Assembly: GCF_029760955.1 (NCBI RefSeq)
Contig: NZ_CP121682.1
Coordinates: forward strand, 4,402,001 to 4,466,000
Length of the DNA: 64,000 nt
Reading direction: 5' to 3'
From: Streptomyces cathayae
GTDB lineage: Bacteria > Actinomycetota > Actinomycetes > Streptomycetales > Streptomycetaceae
Part shown: piece by piece, positions 42,010 through 50,309 of the stretch
Layout of the letters: every line of letters starts with the position of its first letter
Position numbering within the stretch: the first letter of the stretch is position 1
Program-made: the position numbers and the translations under genes
The notes under the pieces: model-generated
The model's database searches: none
What the model was told of the DNA's origin: nothing
Seen by the model: only the letters and a program-made list of their open reading frames with translations

Positions 42010-43146
42010 ATGCCCGTCATCGAGACAGAAGAACACAAGGCGCTGCGCGCAGCCGTCGCCTCGTTCGCGAAGAACCACCCCCGCACCCCCGGCGCCGACA
42101 GCCGCCCGTTCTGGCAGGAGGCCGCCAAGCTCGGCTACATCGGCGTCAACCTGCCGGAGGCATACGGCGGTGGTGGCGGCGGTATCACCGAACTATCCCT
42201 CGTCCTGGAGGAGATGGGCGCCGCCGGCAACCCCCTGCTGATGATGATCGTCTCCCCGGCCATCTGCGGCACCGTCATCTCCCGCTTCGGCACCGAGGCC
42301 CAGAAACGGGAGTGGCTGCCCGCCCTGGCCGACGGAAGCCGCCTGATGGCCTTCGGCATCACCGAACCCGACGCCGGCTCCAACAGTCACCGCATCACCA
42401 CGACCGCACGCCGCGACGGCACCGACTGGCTCCTCACCGGCCGCAAGGTGTTCGTCTCCGGCGTCGACATCGCCGACGCCACCCTGATCGTCGGCCGCAC
42501 CGAAGACGCGCGCACGGGAAAGCTCAAGCCCTGTCTGTTCATCGTCCCCCGCGACGCCGAGGGCTTCCGGCGGCGCCCCATCGACATGGAACTCCACTCC
42601 GTCGAGAAGCAGTTCGAGCTGGTCCTCGACGACGTACGACTGCCCGCCGACGCGCTCGTCGGTGATGAGGACGCCGGGCTGCTCCAGCTCTTCGCCGGGC
42701 TCAACCCCGAACGCATCATGACCGCCGCCTTCGCGATCGGCATGGGCCGCCACGCGCTCTCCCGCGCCGTCGAGTACGCGCGGGAGCGTACCGTCTGGAA
42801 CGCCCCCATCGGCGCCCACCAGGCCATCGCGCACCCCCTCGCGCAGGCGCACATCGACCTCGAACTGGCCCGTCTGATGATGCAGAAGGCGGCCCACCTC
42901 TACGACGCCGGTGACGACACGGGCGCGGGCGAGGCCGCCAACATGGCCAAGTACGCGGCCGCCGAGGCCTGTGTGAAGGCCGTCGACCAGGCCGTGCACA
43001 CCCTCGGCGGGAACGGTCTCACCCGCGAGTACGGGCTGGCCTCGCTGATAACGGCCGCGCGCGTGTCCCGTATCGCCCCGGTGAGCCGGGAGATGATTCT
43101 CAACTACGTCTCCCACCAGACCCTGGGCCTTCCCAAGTCGTACTAG
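42010..43146 (+). CDS. Acyl-CoA dehydrogenase
   Basis: The 378-aa flavoprotein has the FAD/acyl-CoA signatures MAFGITEPDAGSNSHRIT, TDWLLTGRKVFVSG, FEL/VLDDVRLPADALVGDE, and a C-terminal QAVHTLGGNGLTREYGLASL. It oxidises an acyl-CoA to the enoyl-CoA, passing electrons to ETF. In the operon it would act on the product of the downstream ligase to make the carboxylase substrate. The ATG at 42010 follows AGGAG at a good distance. Confidence 0.92.
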   Translation: MPVIETEEHKALRAAVASFAKNHPRTPGADSRPFWQEAAKLGYIGVNLPEAYGGGGGGITELSLVLEEMGAAGNPLLMMIVSPAICGTVISRFGTEAQKREWLPALADGSRLMAFGITEPDAGSNSHRITTTARRDGTDWLLTGRKVFVSGVDIADATLIVGRTEDARTGKLKPCLFIVPRDAEGFRRRPIDMELHSVEKQFELVLDDVRLPADALVGDEDAGLLQLFAGLNPERIMTAAFAIGMGRHALSRAVEYARERTVWNAPIGAHQAIAHPLAQAHIDLELARLMMQKAAHLYDAGDDTGAGEAANMAKYAAAEACVKAVDQAVHTLGGNGLTREYGLASLITAARVSRIAPVSREMILNYVSHQTLGLPKSY

Positions 43147-43163
43147 GCCGTCCTGGAGGAACC

Positions 43164-44744
43164 ATGTTCCGCAGCGAGTACGCAGACGTTCAGCCGGTCG
43201 AACTCCCCATTCACGACGCGGTGTTCGCGCGCGCCGCCGAGTTCGGGAACACCCCGGCGCTGATCGACGGCACCGACGGCACCACCCTCACCCACGAGCA
43301 GCTGGACCGGTTCCACCGGCGCGTCGCCGCCGGTCTCGCCGAGGCGGGGGTGCGCAAGGGCGACGTCCTCGCCCTGCACAGCCCCAACACCATCGCCTTC
43401 CCCACCGCCTTCTACGCGGCCACCCGCGCGGGCGCCTCCGTCACCACTGTGCACCCGCTGGCCACCGCCGAGGAGTTCGGCAAGCAGCTGAAGGACTCCG
43501 CGGCCCGCTGGATCGTCACCGTCTCGCCGCTGCTGGAGACCGCGCGGCGGGCCGCCGAACTCGCGGGCGGAGTACGGGAGATCTTCGTCTGCGACAGCGC
43601 GCCGGGACACCGCTCCCTGATCGACATGCTGGCCTCCACGGCCCCCGAGCCGGTCGTCGGGATCGACCCCGCCGAGGACGTCGCCGCCCTGCCGTACTCC
43701 TCCGGCACCACCGGCACCCCCAAGGGCGTGATGCTCACCCACCGGCAGATCGCCACCAACCTCGCCCAGCTCCAGCCGCTGATCACGGCGGGCCCCGGTG
43801 ACCGCGTCCTCGCCGTGCTGCCGTTCTTCCACATCTACGGGCTGACCGCCCTGATGAACGCCCCCCTGCGGCAGGGCGCCACCGTCGTCGTGCTGCCGCG
43901 CTTCGACCTGGAGACGTTCCTCGCGGCCGTCCAGAACCACCGCATCACCGGCCTGTACGTGGCCCCGCCCATCGTGCTGGCCCTCGCCAAGCACCCCCTG
44001 GTCGACCGGTACGACCTGAGCTCGCTGCAGCACGTCATCAGCGCCGCCGCCCCCCTGGACGCGCGCCTCGCCGCCGCCTGCTCGCAGCGGCTCGGGCTGC
44101 CGCCCGTCGGCCAGGCGTACGGCATGACGGAACTCTCGCCCGGCACCCACGTCGTCCCCCTGGACGCCATGCGGGACGCGCCGCCCGGCACCGTCGGCAA
44201 GCTGATCGCCGGCACCGAGATGCGGATCGTCTCCCTCGACGACCCCGGCAAGGACCTCGGGCCCGGCGAGTCCGGCGAGATCCTCATCCGCGGGCCCCAG
44301 GTCATGAAGGGCTACCTCGGCCGCCCCGACGCCACCGCCGCGATGATCGACGCGGACGGCTGGCTGCACACCGGCGACGTCGGCCACGTCGACGGTGAGG
44401 GCTGGCTCTTCGTCGTGGACCGGGTGAAGGAGCTGATCAAGTACAAGGGCTTCCAGGTCGCCCCCGCCGAACTGGAGGCGCTGCTCCTGACCCACCCCGG
44501 CATCGCCGACGCGGCCGTCATCGGCGTCTACGACGAGGACGGCAACGAGGTCCCGCACGCCCACGTCGTCCGTCAGCCGTCCGCCCCGGGGCTCGCCGAG
44601 GGCGAGGTCATGATGTACGTGGCCGAGCGCGTCGCCCCGTACAAGCGGGTCCGGCACGTCACCTTCCTCGACGCCGTCCCCCGCGCCGCCTCCGGAAAGA
44701 TCCTGCGCCGTGAACTCCGCGCGGCGCATAAGGAGCCCTCGTGA
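43164..44744 (+). CDS. AMP-forming acyl-CoA ligase (4-coumarate-CoA ligase family)
   Basis: The 526-aa adenylate-forming ligase has the P-loop YSSGTTGTPKGVMLTH, motif YGMTELSPGTH, GWLHTGDVGHVD, KYKGFQVAPAELE and the C-terminal catalytic lysine in ASGKILRREL. It activates a carboxylic acid with ATP and CoA. Family membership does not fix the acid; the operon favours a branched or isoprenoid one. The ATG follows GGAGGAACC at 43155. The stop overlaps the hydratase start. Confidence 0.93.
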   Translation: MFRSEYADVQPVELPIHDAVFARAAEFGNTPALIDGTDGTTLTHEQLDRFHRRVAAGLAEAGVRKGDVLALHSPNTIAFPTAFYAATRAGASVTTVHPLATAEEFGKQLKDSAARWIVTVSPLLETARRAAELAGGVREIFVCDSAPGHRSLIDMLASTAPEPVVGIDPAEDVAALPYSSGTTGTPKGVMLTHRQIATNLAQLQPLITAGPGDRVLAVLPFFHIYGLTALMNAPLRQGATVVVLPRFDLETFLAAVQNHRITGLYVAPPIVLALAKHPLVDRYDLSSLQHVISAAAPLDARLAAACSQRLGLPPVGQAYGMTELSPGTHVVPLDAMRDAPPGTVGKLIAGTEMRIVSLDDPGKDLGPGESGEILIRGPQVMKGYLGRPDATAAMIDADGWLHTGDVGHVDGEGWLFVVDRVKELIKYKGFQVAPAELEALLLTHPGIADAAVIGVYDEDGNEVPHAHVVRQPSAPGLAEGEVMMYVAERVAPYKRVRHVTFLDAVPRAASGKILRRELRAAHKEPS

Positions 44745-45475
44745 CCCTGATCGGCCACGCCCGCGCGCGGGGTGTCGAAACGCTCAGTCTCGACGCCCCG
44801 GAGCGCCGCAACGCCCTGTCCGCCGCCCTCGTCGGGGAACTGGCCGAGGCACTGACCGGCGCCGGCCGGGACACCGGCGTGCGCGCGGTGGTCCTCACCC
44901 ACACCGGCACCACCTTCAGCGCGGGCGCCGACCTGCGCGACCCCCCTCCCCCCGAGGCCCTGGTGGGCCTGCTGCGGCAGATCGTCGAGCTGCCGAAACC
45001 GGTCGTCGCGCGGGTCACCGGACACGTCCGCGCGGGCGGTCTCGGCCTGCTCGCCGCCTGCGACATCGCCGTCGCCTCCCACGCGGCGACCTTCGCCTTC
45101 ACCGAGGTCCGCATCGGGGTCGCCCCCGCCGTCATCTCCCTGCCGCTGCTGCCCCGCACCGACCCGCGCGCGCTGGCCCGCTACTACCTCACCGGCGAAC
45201 GCCTCGGCACCGACGAAGCCGTCCGCATCGGGCTGCTCACCGCCGCCGGTGACGACGTGGACGAGACGCTCGCGCCCCTCCTCGACGGCCTGCGCAGATC
45301 CGCCCCCGAGGCCCTGGCCGAGACGAAACGGCTGCTCACGACTAGGGTGCTGGAAACCTTCGACCGGGACGCCGCCCACCTGACGGCGCTCTCGGCCCGC
45401 CTCTTCGCCTCCGCCCCCGCGCGCGAGGGGATGACGGCCTTCCTCGAACGACGGGATCCGGAATGGGTGGTGTGA
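44741..45475 (+). CDS. Enoyl-CoA hydratase/isomerase family protein
   Basis: The 244-aa crotonase-fold protein has the oxyanion-hole segment FSAGADLRD and the second signature HVRAGGLGLLAACDIAVAS. The first catalytic glutamate of classical hydratases (Glu144, in GGGCEL) is replaced by glycine here, while the second (in FTEVRIGVAP) is kept. It may thus catalyse isomerisation or another CoA reaction rather than plain hydration. GTG 44741 overlaps the ligase stop, and a TetR gene overlaps its end. Confidence 0.85.
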   Translation: MTLIGHARARGVETLSLDAPERRNALSAALVGELAEALTGAGRDTGVRAVVLTHTGTTFSAGADLRDPPPPEALVGLLRQIVELPKPVVARVTGHVRAGGLGLLAACDIAVASHAATFAFTEVRIGVAPAVISLPLLPRTDPRALARYYLTGERLGTDEAVRIGLLTAAGDDVDETLAPLLDGLRRSAPEALAETKRLLTTRVLETFDRDAAHLTALSARLFASAPAREGMTAFLERRDPEWVV

Positions 45476-46092
45476 GCGCGGCGGCCGACCGCGGTGAACG
45501 CGTCCCCAAGCAGGACCGCAGCCGGGCCACCCGGCAGCGCCTCCTGGAGGCCGCCGTGGCCTGCCTCGCCGAACGCGGCTGGGCGGGCTCCACGGTCCTC
45601 GTCGTCGCCGAGCGCGCCGGTGTCTCCCGGGGGGCGGCCCAGCACCACTTCCCGACCCGCGAGGACCTGTTCACGGCCGCCGTCGAGTACGTCGCCGAGG
45701 AACGCTCCACCGCGCTGCGCGCGCTCTTCCCCGAGGGCGCGGCCGCCGGTGACCGCCGCGCGGTGGTCACCGCCCTGGTCGACCTCTACACCGGGCCCCT
45801 GTTCCGCGCCGCCCTGCACCTGTGGGTCGCCGCCTCCGACGAGGAACAGCTGCGGCCCCGCGTGACCGAACTGGAGGCGCGGGTCGGCCGGGAGTCCCAC
45901 CGCATCGCCGTCGACCTCCTGGGCGCCGACGAGTCCCGCCCCGGCGTCCGCGAGAGCGTCCAGGGCCTCCTCGACATGGCCCGCGGCCTGGGTCTGGCCA
46001 ACCTCCTCACCGACGACACGGCCCGCCGCGAACGGGTGGTGGGGCAGTGGGCGGCACTCCTCGAGGGGGCACTGGACGAGGCCCCGGGCTGA
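45463..46092 (+). CDS. TetR-family regulator of the catabolic operon
   Basis: The 209-aa protein has an N-terminal TetR domain (QRLLEAAVACLAERGWAGST, VLVVAERAGVSRGAAQHHFP) and a TetR_C-type ligand domain. It is the last gene of the operon and, by analogy with AtuR in Pseudomonas, may repress it until an acyl-CoA inducer binds. Start ATG 45463 overlaps the hydratase end; GTG 45472 (GTGA overlap) is an equally good choice. No clear palindrome was found at the operon's head. Confidence 0.85.
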   Translation: MGGVSAAADRGERVPKQDRSRATRQRLLEAAVACLAERGWAGSTVLVVAERAGVSRGAAQHHFPTREDLFTAAVEYVAEERSTALRALFPEGAAAGDRRAVVTALVDLYTGPLFRAALHLWVAASDEEQLRPRVTELEARVGRESHRIAVDLLGADESRPGVRESVQGLLDMARGLGLANLLTDDTARRERVVGQWAALLEGALDEAPG

Positions 46093-46119
46093 GGCGGGCA
46101 AGCCCTCACGGGCTCAGCC
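46087..46119. terminator. Inverted repeat at the convergent tetR/pdxH ends
   Basis: GGCTGAG (46087-46093) and CTCAGCC (46113-46119) form a 7-bp stem that includes the TetR stop codon, with the pdxH stop in the loop. It is a plausible but weak bidirectional terminator. Confidence 0.45.
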
Positions 46120-46774
46120 GCTCCACCCTCCAGCCCCCGTCGGCCCGTGCCACGTACCGCAGGCGGTCGTGCAGGCGGTTCTCCCGGCCCTGCCAGAACT
46201 CCACCGCCTGCGGGGCCACCCGGAAACCGCCCCAGTGCGGCGGCACCGGCACCTGCTCGCCCTCCGGATAGCGGGCCGCGAGCTCCGCGTACGCCGTGTC
46301 CAGCTCCGTACGGTCCGCGAGCACCGAGGACTGGCCGCTCGCCCAGGCGCCCAGCTGCGAGCCGTGCGGCCGGGTGCGGAAGTAGGCGGCCGTCTCGTCC
46401 CGGCCGGTGCGCACCGCGACCCCGGTGACGATGACCTGCCGGGCCATCGGATGCCACGGGAACAGCAGCGAGACGTACGGGTTCCCGGCCAGCTCGCGCC
46501 CCTTGCGGGAGTCGTAGTTCGTGTAGAACACGAACCCCTGCTCGTCGAAGTGCTTCAGCAGTACCGTGCGGGAGCTGGGCCGGCCCTGCGCGTCCGCCGT
46601 GGAGACGACCATGGCGTTCGGTTCGAACAGCCCGCCGTCCGTCGCGGCCTGCTTGAACCAGCGCGCGAACTGCTCGACGGGGGTGGCGGCCAGATCGGTC
46701 TCGGAAAGCCCCTCGGCCCGGTACTGCTTGCGCATCGAGGCGAGAGCGAGGGGGACGGAGTCTCGGTCGGTCAC
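46106..46774 (-). CDS. pdxH: Pyridoxamine 5'-phosphate oxidase
   Basis: The 222-aa FMN enzyme converts PNP/PMP to pyridoxal phosphate. Conserved stretches are [70 protein letters not shown] and the C-terminal [19 protein letters not shown] choose the GTG at 46774 because AGGA lies 7 nt upstream; the ATG at 46792 would add six residues. The gene is convergent with the TetR gene and divergent from the citrate synthase gene. Confidence 0.93.
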   Translation of the reverse strand: MTDRDSVPLALASMRKQYRAEGLSETDLAATPVEQFARWFKQAATDGGLFEPNAMVVSTADAQGRPSSRTVLLKHFDEQGFVFYTNYDSRKGRELAGNPYVSLLFPWHPMARQVIVTGVAVRTGRDETAAYFRTRPHGSQLGAWASGQSSVLADRTELDTAYAELAARYPEGEQVPVPPHWGGFRVAPQAVEFWQGRENRLHDRLRYVARADGGWRVERLSP

Positions 46775-47110
46775 GCCGTCATCCTGCCGCATGGAGGGAT
46801 CCCGTGGGGACCCGGTGCCCATGGTCCCGTATGGCACTGAGTGTCGTGAACCCTCCCGAAAAATGGCACTCAGGGATATCGTGCTGACACGGAGCAGGTT
46901 GGGTGGCCGCCCACCGGGCATCACAGGAGTGACCGGTGGTGTTCCGGACCGCGAGTCCTCGCAGGGGACCGCGGAGCCGACGGGCACCCGCCCCGCTCCC
47001 GTCGACCGGCCCGCACGAGGCCGCCCCCCACGACAACACCCCCCGCACCCCCTGCAACGACACCCCCCACGACAACATCATCCGTCGCCCACACCATGAG
47101 GAGCCGCCTG
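46775..47110. promoter_or_regulatory. Divergent pdxH-citrate synthase promoter region
   Basis: TGGCACTGAGTGTC at 46832-46845 is an imperfect palindrome, and a second TGGCACT word lies at 46864-46870, giving two direct TGGCACT sites 32 bp apart. GATATC at about 46875 may be part of a promoter. Shortly before the citrate synthase start the sequence is a low-complexity CA/CC-rich run. No gene is visible. Confidence 0.45.
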
Positions 47111-48211
47111 ATGTCCGACTTCGTACCCGGGCTCGAAGGAGTCGTCGCGTTCGAGACGGAGATCGCCGAACCGGACAAGGAGGGCGGGGCTCTCCGGTAC
47201 CGGGGCGTCGACATCGAGGATCTGGTCGGGCACGTCTCCTTCGGGAACGTCTGGGGCCTGCTCGTCGACGGCGCCTTCAACCCCGGCCTGCCGCCCGCCG
47301 AGCCGTTCCCGATCCCCGTCCACTCCGGTGACGTCCGCGTCGACGTCCAGTCCGCACTCGCCCTGCTGGGCCCCGTCTGGGGCCTGAAACCGCTCCTCGA
47401 CATCGACGCCGAGCAGGCCCGTGAGGACCTCGCCCGCGCCGCCGTCATGGCCCTCTCCTACGTCGCCCAGTCCGCGCGCGGCCGGGGACGTCCCATGGTC
47501 CCGCAGGGGGAGATCGACAAGGCGCGCTCCATCGTCGAACGCTTCATGATCCGCTGGCGCGGCGAACCCGACCCCCAGCACGTCGCCGCCGTCGACGCGT
47601 ACTGGACCTCGGCCGCCGAGCACGGCATGAACGCCTCCACCTTCACGGCCCGCGTCATCGCCTCCACCGGCGCGGACGTGGCCGCGGCCCTCTCGGGCGC
47701 CGTCGGCGCCATGTCGGGACCGCTGCACGGCGGAGCCCCCTCACGGGTGCTCGGCATGATCGAGGAGATCGAGCGCACGGGCGACGCCGAGGCGTACGTG
47801 AAGCAGGCCCTTGACAGGGGCGAACGCCTCATGGGCTTCGGTCACCGCGTCTACCGCGCCGAGGACCCGCGCGCCCGTGTCCTGCGCCGCACCGCGCGCG
47901 ACCTGGGGGCCCCGCGCTTCGAGGTCGCCGAGGCCCTGGAGAAGGCCGCCCTGGCCGAACTCCACGCCCGCCGTCCCGACCGCGTCCTGGCCACCAACGT
48001 CGAGTTCTGGGCCGCCATCGTCCTCGACTTCGCCGAGGTTCCGGCCCACATGTTCACCTCGATGTTCACCTGCGCCCGTACCGCGGGCTGGTCGGCCCAC
48101 ATCCTGGAGCAGAAGCGCACCGGCCGCCTGGTCCGCCCCTCCGCCCACTACATCGGCCCCGGCAGCCGCGGCCTGCACGAGATCGAGGGTTACGCGGACC
48201 TCGCCCGCTGA
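47111..48211 (+). CDS. Citrate synthase (second, CitA/2-methylcitrate-type)
   Basis: The 366-aa enzyme condenses oxaloacetate with acetyl-CoA (or propionyl-CoA). It has the signatures GALRYRGVDIEDLV, MSGPLHGGAPSRVLGMI, GFGHRVYRAEDPRARVL and NVEFWAAIVLDFAEVP AHMF. At this length it belongs to the shorter actinobacterial citrate synthases rather than the hexameric GltA type. The ATG at 47111 follows GAGGAG (47098-47103). A perfect palindrome ends the gene. Confidence 0.9.
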   Translation: MSDFVPGLEGVVAFETEIAEPDKEGGALRYRGVDIEDLVGHVSFGNVWGLLVDGAFNPGLPPAEPFPIPVHSGDVRVDVQSALALLGPVWGLKPLLDIDAEQAREDLARAAVMALSYVAQSARGRGRPMVPQGEIDKARSIVERFMIRWRGEPDPQHVAAVDAYWTSAAEHGMNASTFTARVIASTGADVAAALSGAVGAMSGPLHGGAPSRVLGMIEEIERTGDAEAYVKQALDRGERLMGFGHRVYRAEDPRARVLRRTARDLGAPRFEVAEALEKAALAELHARRPDRVLATNVEFWAAIVLDFAEVPAHMFTSMFTCARTAGWSAHILEQKRTGRLVRPSAHYIGPGSRGLHEIEGYADLAR

Positions 48212-48232
48212 GCGCGAGAGCCCCGGGGTCCC

Positions 48233-48262
48233 GGGGTTCAGGGCCCCGGGGCCCTGAACCCC
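48233..48262. terminator. Perfect 30-bp palindrome after citrate synthase gene
   Basis: GGGGTTCAGGGCCCC (48233-48247) is followed directly by its reverse complement (48248-48262). As RNA it is an extremely stable hairpin 22 bp after the stop. Confidence 0.85.
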
Positions 48263-48275
48263 CGAGAAACGCAGA

Positions 48276-48338
48276 CGACCCGCGAGTCTGGTCCTCCGAA
48301 GGAGGGGCCGGCCGGACGTACCGGCGACTCGCGGGTCG
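48276..48338 (-). terminator. Branched hairpin at the end of the 13-codon gene transcript
   Basis: CGACCCGCGAGTC (48276-48288) pairs perfectly with 48326-48338. The interior holds two smaller hairpins (TCCTCC-GAA-GGAGG and a CCGGC-containing one). On the minus strand the structure is followed by GTCTGCGTTTCTCG. It lies about 80 nt beyond the stop of the 13-codon gene. Confidence 0.55.
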
Positions 48339-48415
48339 GGCGACTGCGTTGGGTTAGGCCGGTTGCGTGTATCTCGCACACGCCGGTCCGGCGCCGAACC
48401 GAGTACGGCGACGGG

Positions 48416-48457
48416 CTACTGGCCCGCAGCCACCTCTTCCGTCCGGTATGCATACAT
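48416..48457 (-). CDS. Probable 13-aa peptide gene (MYAYRTEEVAAGQ)
   Basis: The ATG at 48457 begins a 13-codon frame ending at TAG. AAAGGAGGT at 48468-48476 is a consensus ribosome site about 10 nt upstream. TTGCTC and TAGGCT with a 17-bp spacer form a housekeeping-type promoter placing the start of RNA near 48483, and a large hairpin lies downstream. I do not recognise the peptide. It may be a regulatory or leader peptide, or a secreted signal without a leader. Confidence 0.55.
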   Translation of the reverse strand: MYAYRTEEVAAGQ

Positions 48458-48489
48458 CTGCCGAACCACCTCCTTTCCGAAGTACCGCC

Positions 48490-48518
48490 AGCCTAAGAAG
48501 CGATCCCCTCCGGAGCAA
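48490..48518 (-). promoter_or_regulatory. Housekeeping-type promoter for the 13-codon gene
   Basis: On the minus strand TTGCTC (48518-48513), a 17-bp spacer and TAGGCT (48495-48490) match the streptomycete sigma-HrdB consensus. The predicted leader is only about 25 nt. Confidence 0.65.
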
Positions 48519-48575
48519 CCACTTTTTTCGGTGGTCCCGGAGTGCCGGCGGCGGCCCCGGTGGCGGCCGGTGCGG

Positions 48576-50018
48576 TCAGACGCCGAGCAGCTGCTTCAGC
48601 GGGTCGATGGCGAAGTAGACGAGGAAGAGCCCCGCGGTGCTCCACAGCAGCCAGTGCACCTCGCGGCCCTTGCCCAGGAAGGCCTTGATGACCACGTAGG
48701 AGATGAAGCCGGCGCCGATGCCGTTGCTGATGGAGTAGGTGAACGGCATGACCACGACGGTCAGGAAGGCGGGGACGGCGAGCTCGAAGCGGTCCCAGTC
48801 GATGTGCCTGACCTGCGTCATCATCAGGAAGCCCACCGCGATCAGGGCGGGGGCCGCGGCCTGCATCGGCACGAGGGTGAGCAGGGGGGTGAAGAAGAGG
48901 GCGAGAGCGAACAGGCCGCCGGTGACGAGGTTGGCGAAGCCGGTCCGGGCACCCTCGCCGACACCGGCGGCGGACTCGATGTAGGTGGTGGCGGACGAGG
49001 ACGAGGAGACACCGCCCGCGACGGCCGCCGCACTGTCGATGAACAGGACCCGGCCCAGACCGGGGACCTGCCCGTGCTCGTCGAGCAGCCCGGCCTCGGC
49101 GGTGACACCGACGACGGTGCCCATCGTGTCGAAGAAGTCGGACAGGATGAGCGTGAAGATCAGCAGGACGATGGTGAGCACGCCGATCTGACCGAACGCA
49201 CCGAACAGGTCGAACTTCCCCAGGAGCCCGAAGTCGGGCGCGGCGACGGGGGTGCCGGGCAGCTCGGGGGAGGTGAGGCCCCAGCTCTTGACGTCGGCGA
49301 ACTCGTTGACGACGACGGCGAACACCGTCATCGCCAGGATGCTGATGAGGATGGCGCCCCGCACCTTGCGGGCCATGAGGACGAACGTCAGCAGCACACC
49401 CAGGCAGAACACGAGCATGGGCCAGCCGGTGAGGGTGCCGGTGCCGAGCTGGACGGGCACGGTGGTGTTCGCGGCGTCCGGGATGCGCGAGACGAACCCG
49501 GCGTCCACGAAGCCGATGAAGGCGATGAACATGCCGATGCCGACGCTGATCGCCTGCTTGAGCGGCTGCGGGATGGCGTGCATGACGGCCTCGCGCAGAC
49601 CGGTCAGCACCAGCACACAGATCAGCAGACCCTCGAGCACGACCAGACCCATCGCGTCTTCCCAGGCCATCAGGGGAGCGATCTGGAAGGCGACGACGGC
49701 GTTGAGACCCAGACCCGCGGCCAGGGCGAGCGGCAGGTTGCCGGCCACACCCATGATCACGGTCATCACGGCGGCCACCAGGGCGGTGGCGGTCGCCAGC
49801 TGGGGGGCGCTCAGGGTCTGGCCGAACTTGTCCTCGGTGCTGCCCAGGATGATGGGGTTCAGCACCAGGATGTAGGCCATCGTGAAGAACGTGGCGAAGC
49901 CACCGCGTATCTCCCTGGCGTAGGTCGAGCCGCGTTCGCTGATGCGGAAGAACCGGTCGAGCGGGCCGTGGGCTCTGGCAGGCGCCGGGTCGGCCGGGTC
50001 GGTCGTGAGGGTTTGCAT
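48576..50018 (-). CDS. NCS2 (AzgA-type) purine permease, second copy
   Basis: The 480-aa paralogue of the gene at 4973-6439 aligns over its full length (REIRGGFATFFTMAYILVLN, LALAAGLGLNAVVAFQIAPL, SDFFDTMGTVVGV, FTYSISNGIGAGFISYVV). It is a proton-coupled purine importer in the cytoplasmic membrane. The ATG at 50018 follows AGGAGA 8 nt upstream. Unlike the other copy it has a striking palindrome about 140 bp upstream, so the two may be differently regulated. Confidence 0.9.
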   Translation of the reverse strand: MQTLTTDPADPAPARAHGPLDRFFRISERGSTYAREIRGGFATFFTMAYILVLNPIILGSTEDKFGQTLSAPQLATATALVAAVMTVIMGVAGNLPLALAAGLGLNAVVAFQIAPLMAWEDAMGLVVLEGLLICVLVLTGLREAVMHAIPQPLKQAISVGIGMFIAFIGFVDAGFVSRIPDAANTTVPVQLGTGTLTGWPMLVFCLGVLLTFVLMARKVRGAILISILAMTVFAVVVNEFADVKSWGLTSPELPGTPVAAPDFGLLGKFDLFGAFGQIGVLTIVLLIFTLILSDFFDTMGTVVGVTAEAGLLDEHGQVPGLGRVLFIDSAAAVAGGVSSSSSATTYIESAAGVGEGARTGFANLVTGGLFALALFFTPLLTLVPMQAAAPALIAVGFLMMTQVRHIDWDRFELAVPAFLTVVVMPFTYSISNGIGAGFISYVVIKAFLGKGREVHWLLWSTAGLFLVYFAIDPLKQLLGV

Positions 50019-50089
50019 GGGTCGGGTCTCCTGGGCGAGCAGGTGCGGGGAAGCGTGACGGCAGCCGCCGGACGCGTGCGGCGTCGGGA

Positions 50090-50180
50090 ATTTCGAGAAA
50101 AACGAAATCCGGACGCACCCGCGGCAGACCGCCAGCGGATTCTACGAACCAGCGCTATTTCCTCAAGGCCTTTGAGGAAA
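50090..50180. promoter_or_regulatory. Two palindromes upstream of the second purine permease
   Basis: TTTCCTCAA (50158-50166) and TTGAGGAAA (50172-50180) are perfect arms of a 23-bp palindrome with further inner symmetry. Closer to the gene, ATTTCG (50090-50095) and CGAAAT (50103-50108) form a second one. They are good operator candidates for a purine-responsive repressor; its gene may be the HTH gene at 50310, but that is a guess. Confidence 0.55.
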
Positions 50181-50309
50181 AGAGGAGTTGATTCCCTAGT
50201 TGGCCTTCCGTCGGTTCCTACAGAATTCGCGGCGACCTTCCCGTCATAACGGGAGGCAGGCGACAGGAGGGCATGGTTCTCACGGTGGGTCACTCCCTAC
50301 TCTCGGTGC

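Noticed and set aside
46775..47110. A riboswitch before pdxH or citrate synthase
   Set aside because: No known riboswitch core was recognisable; only short TGGCACT words and low-complexity sequence are seen.
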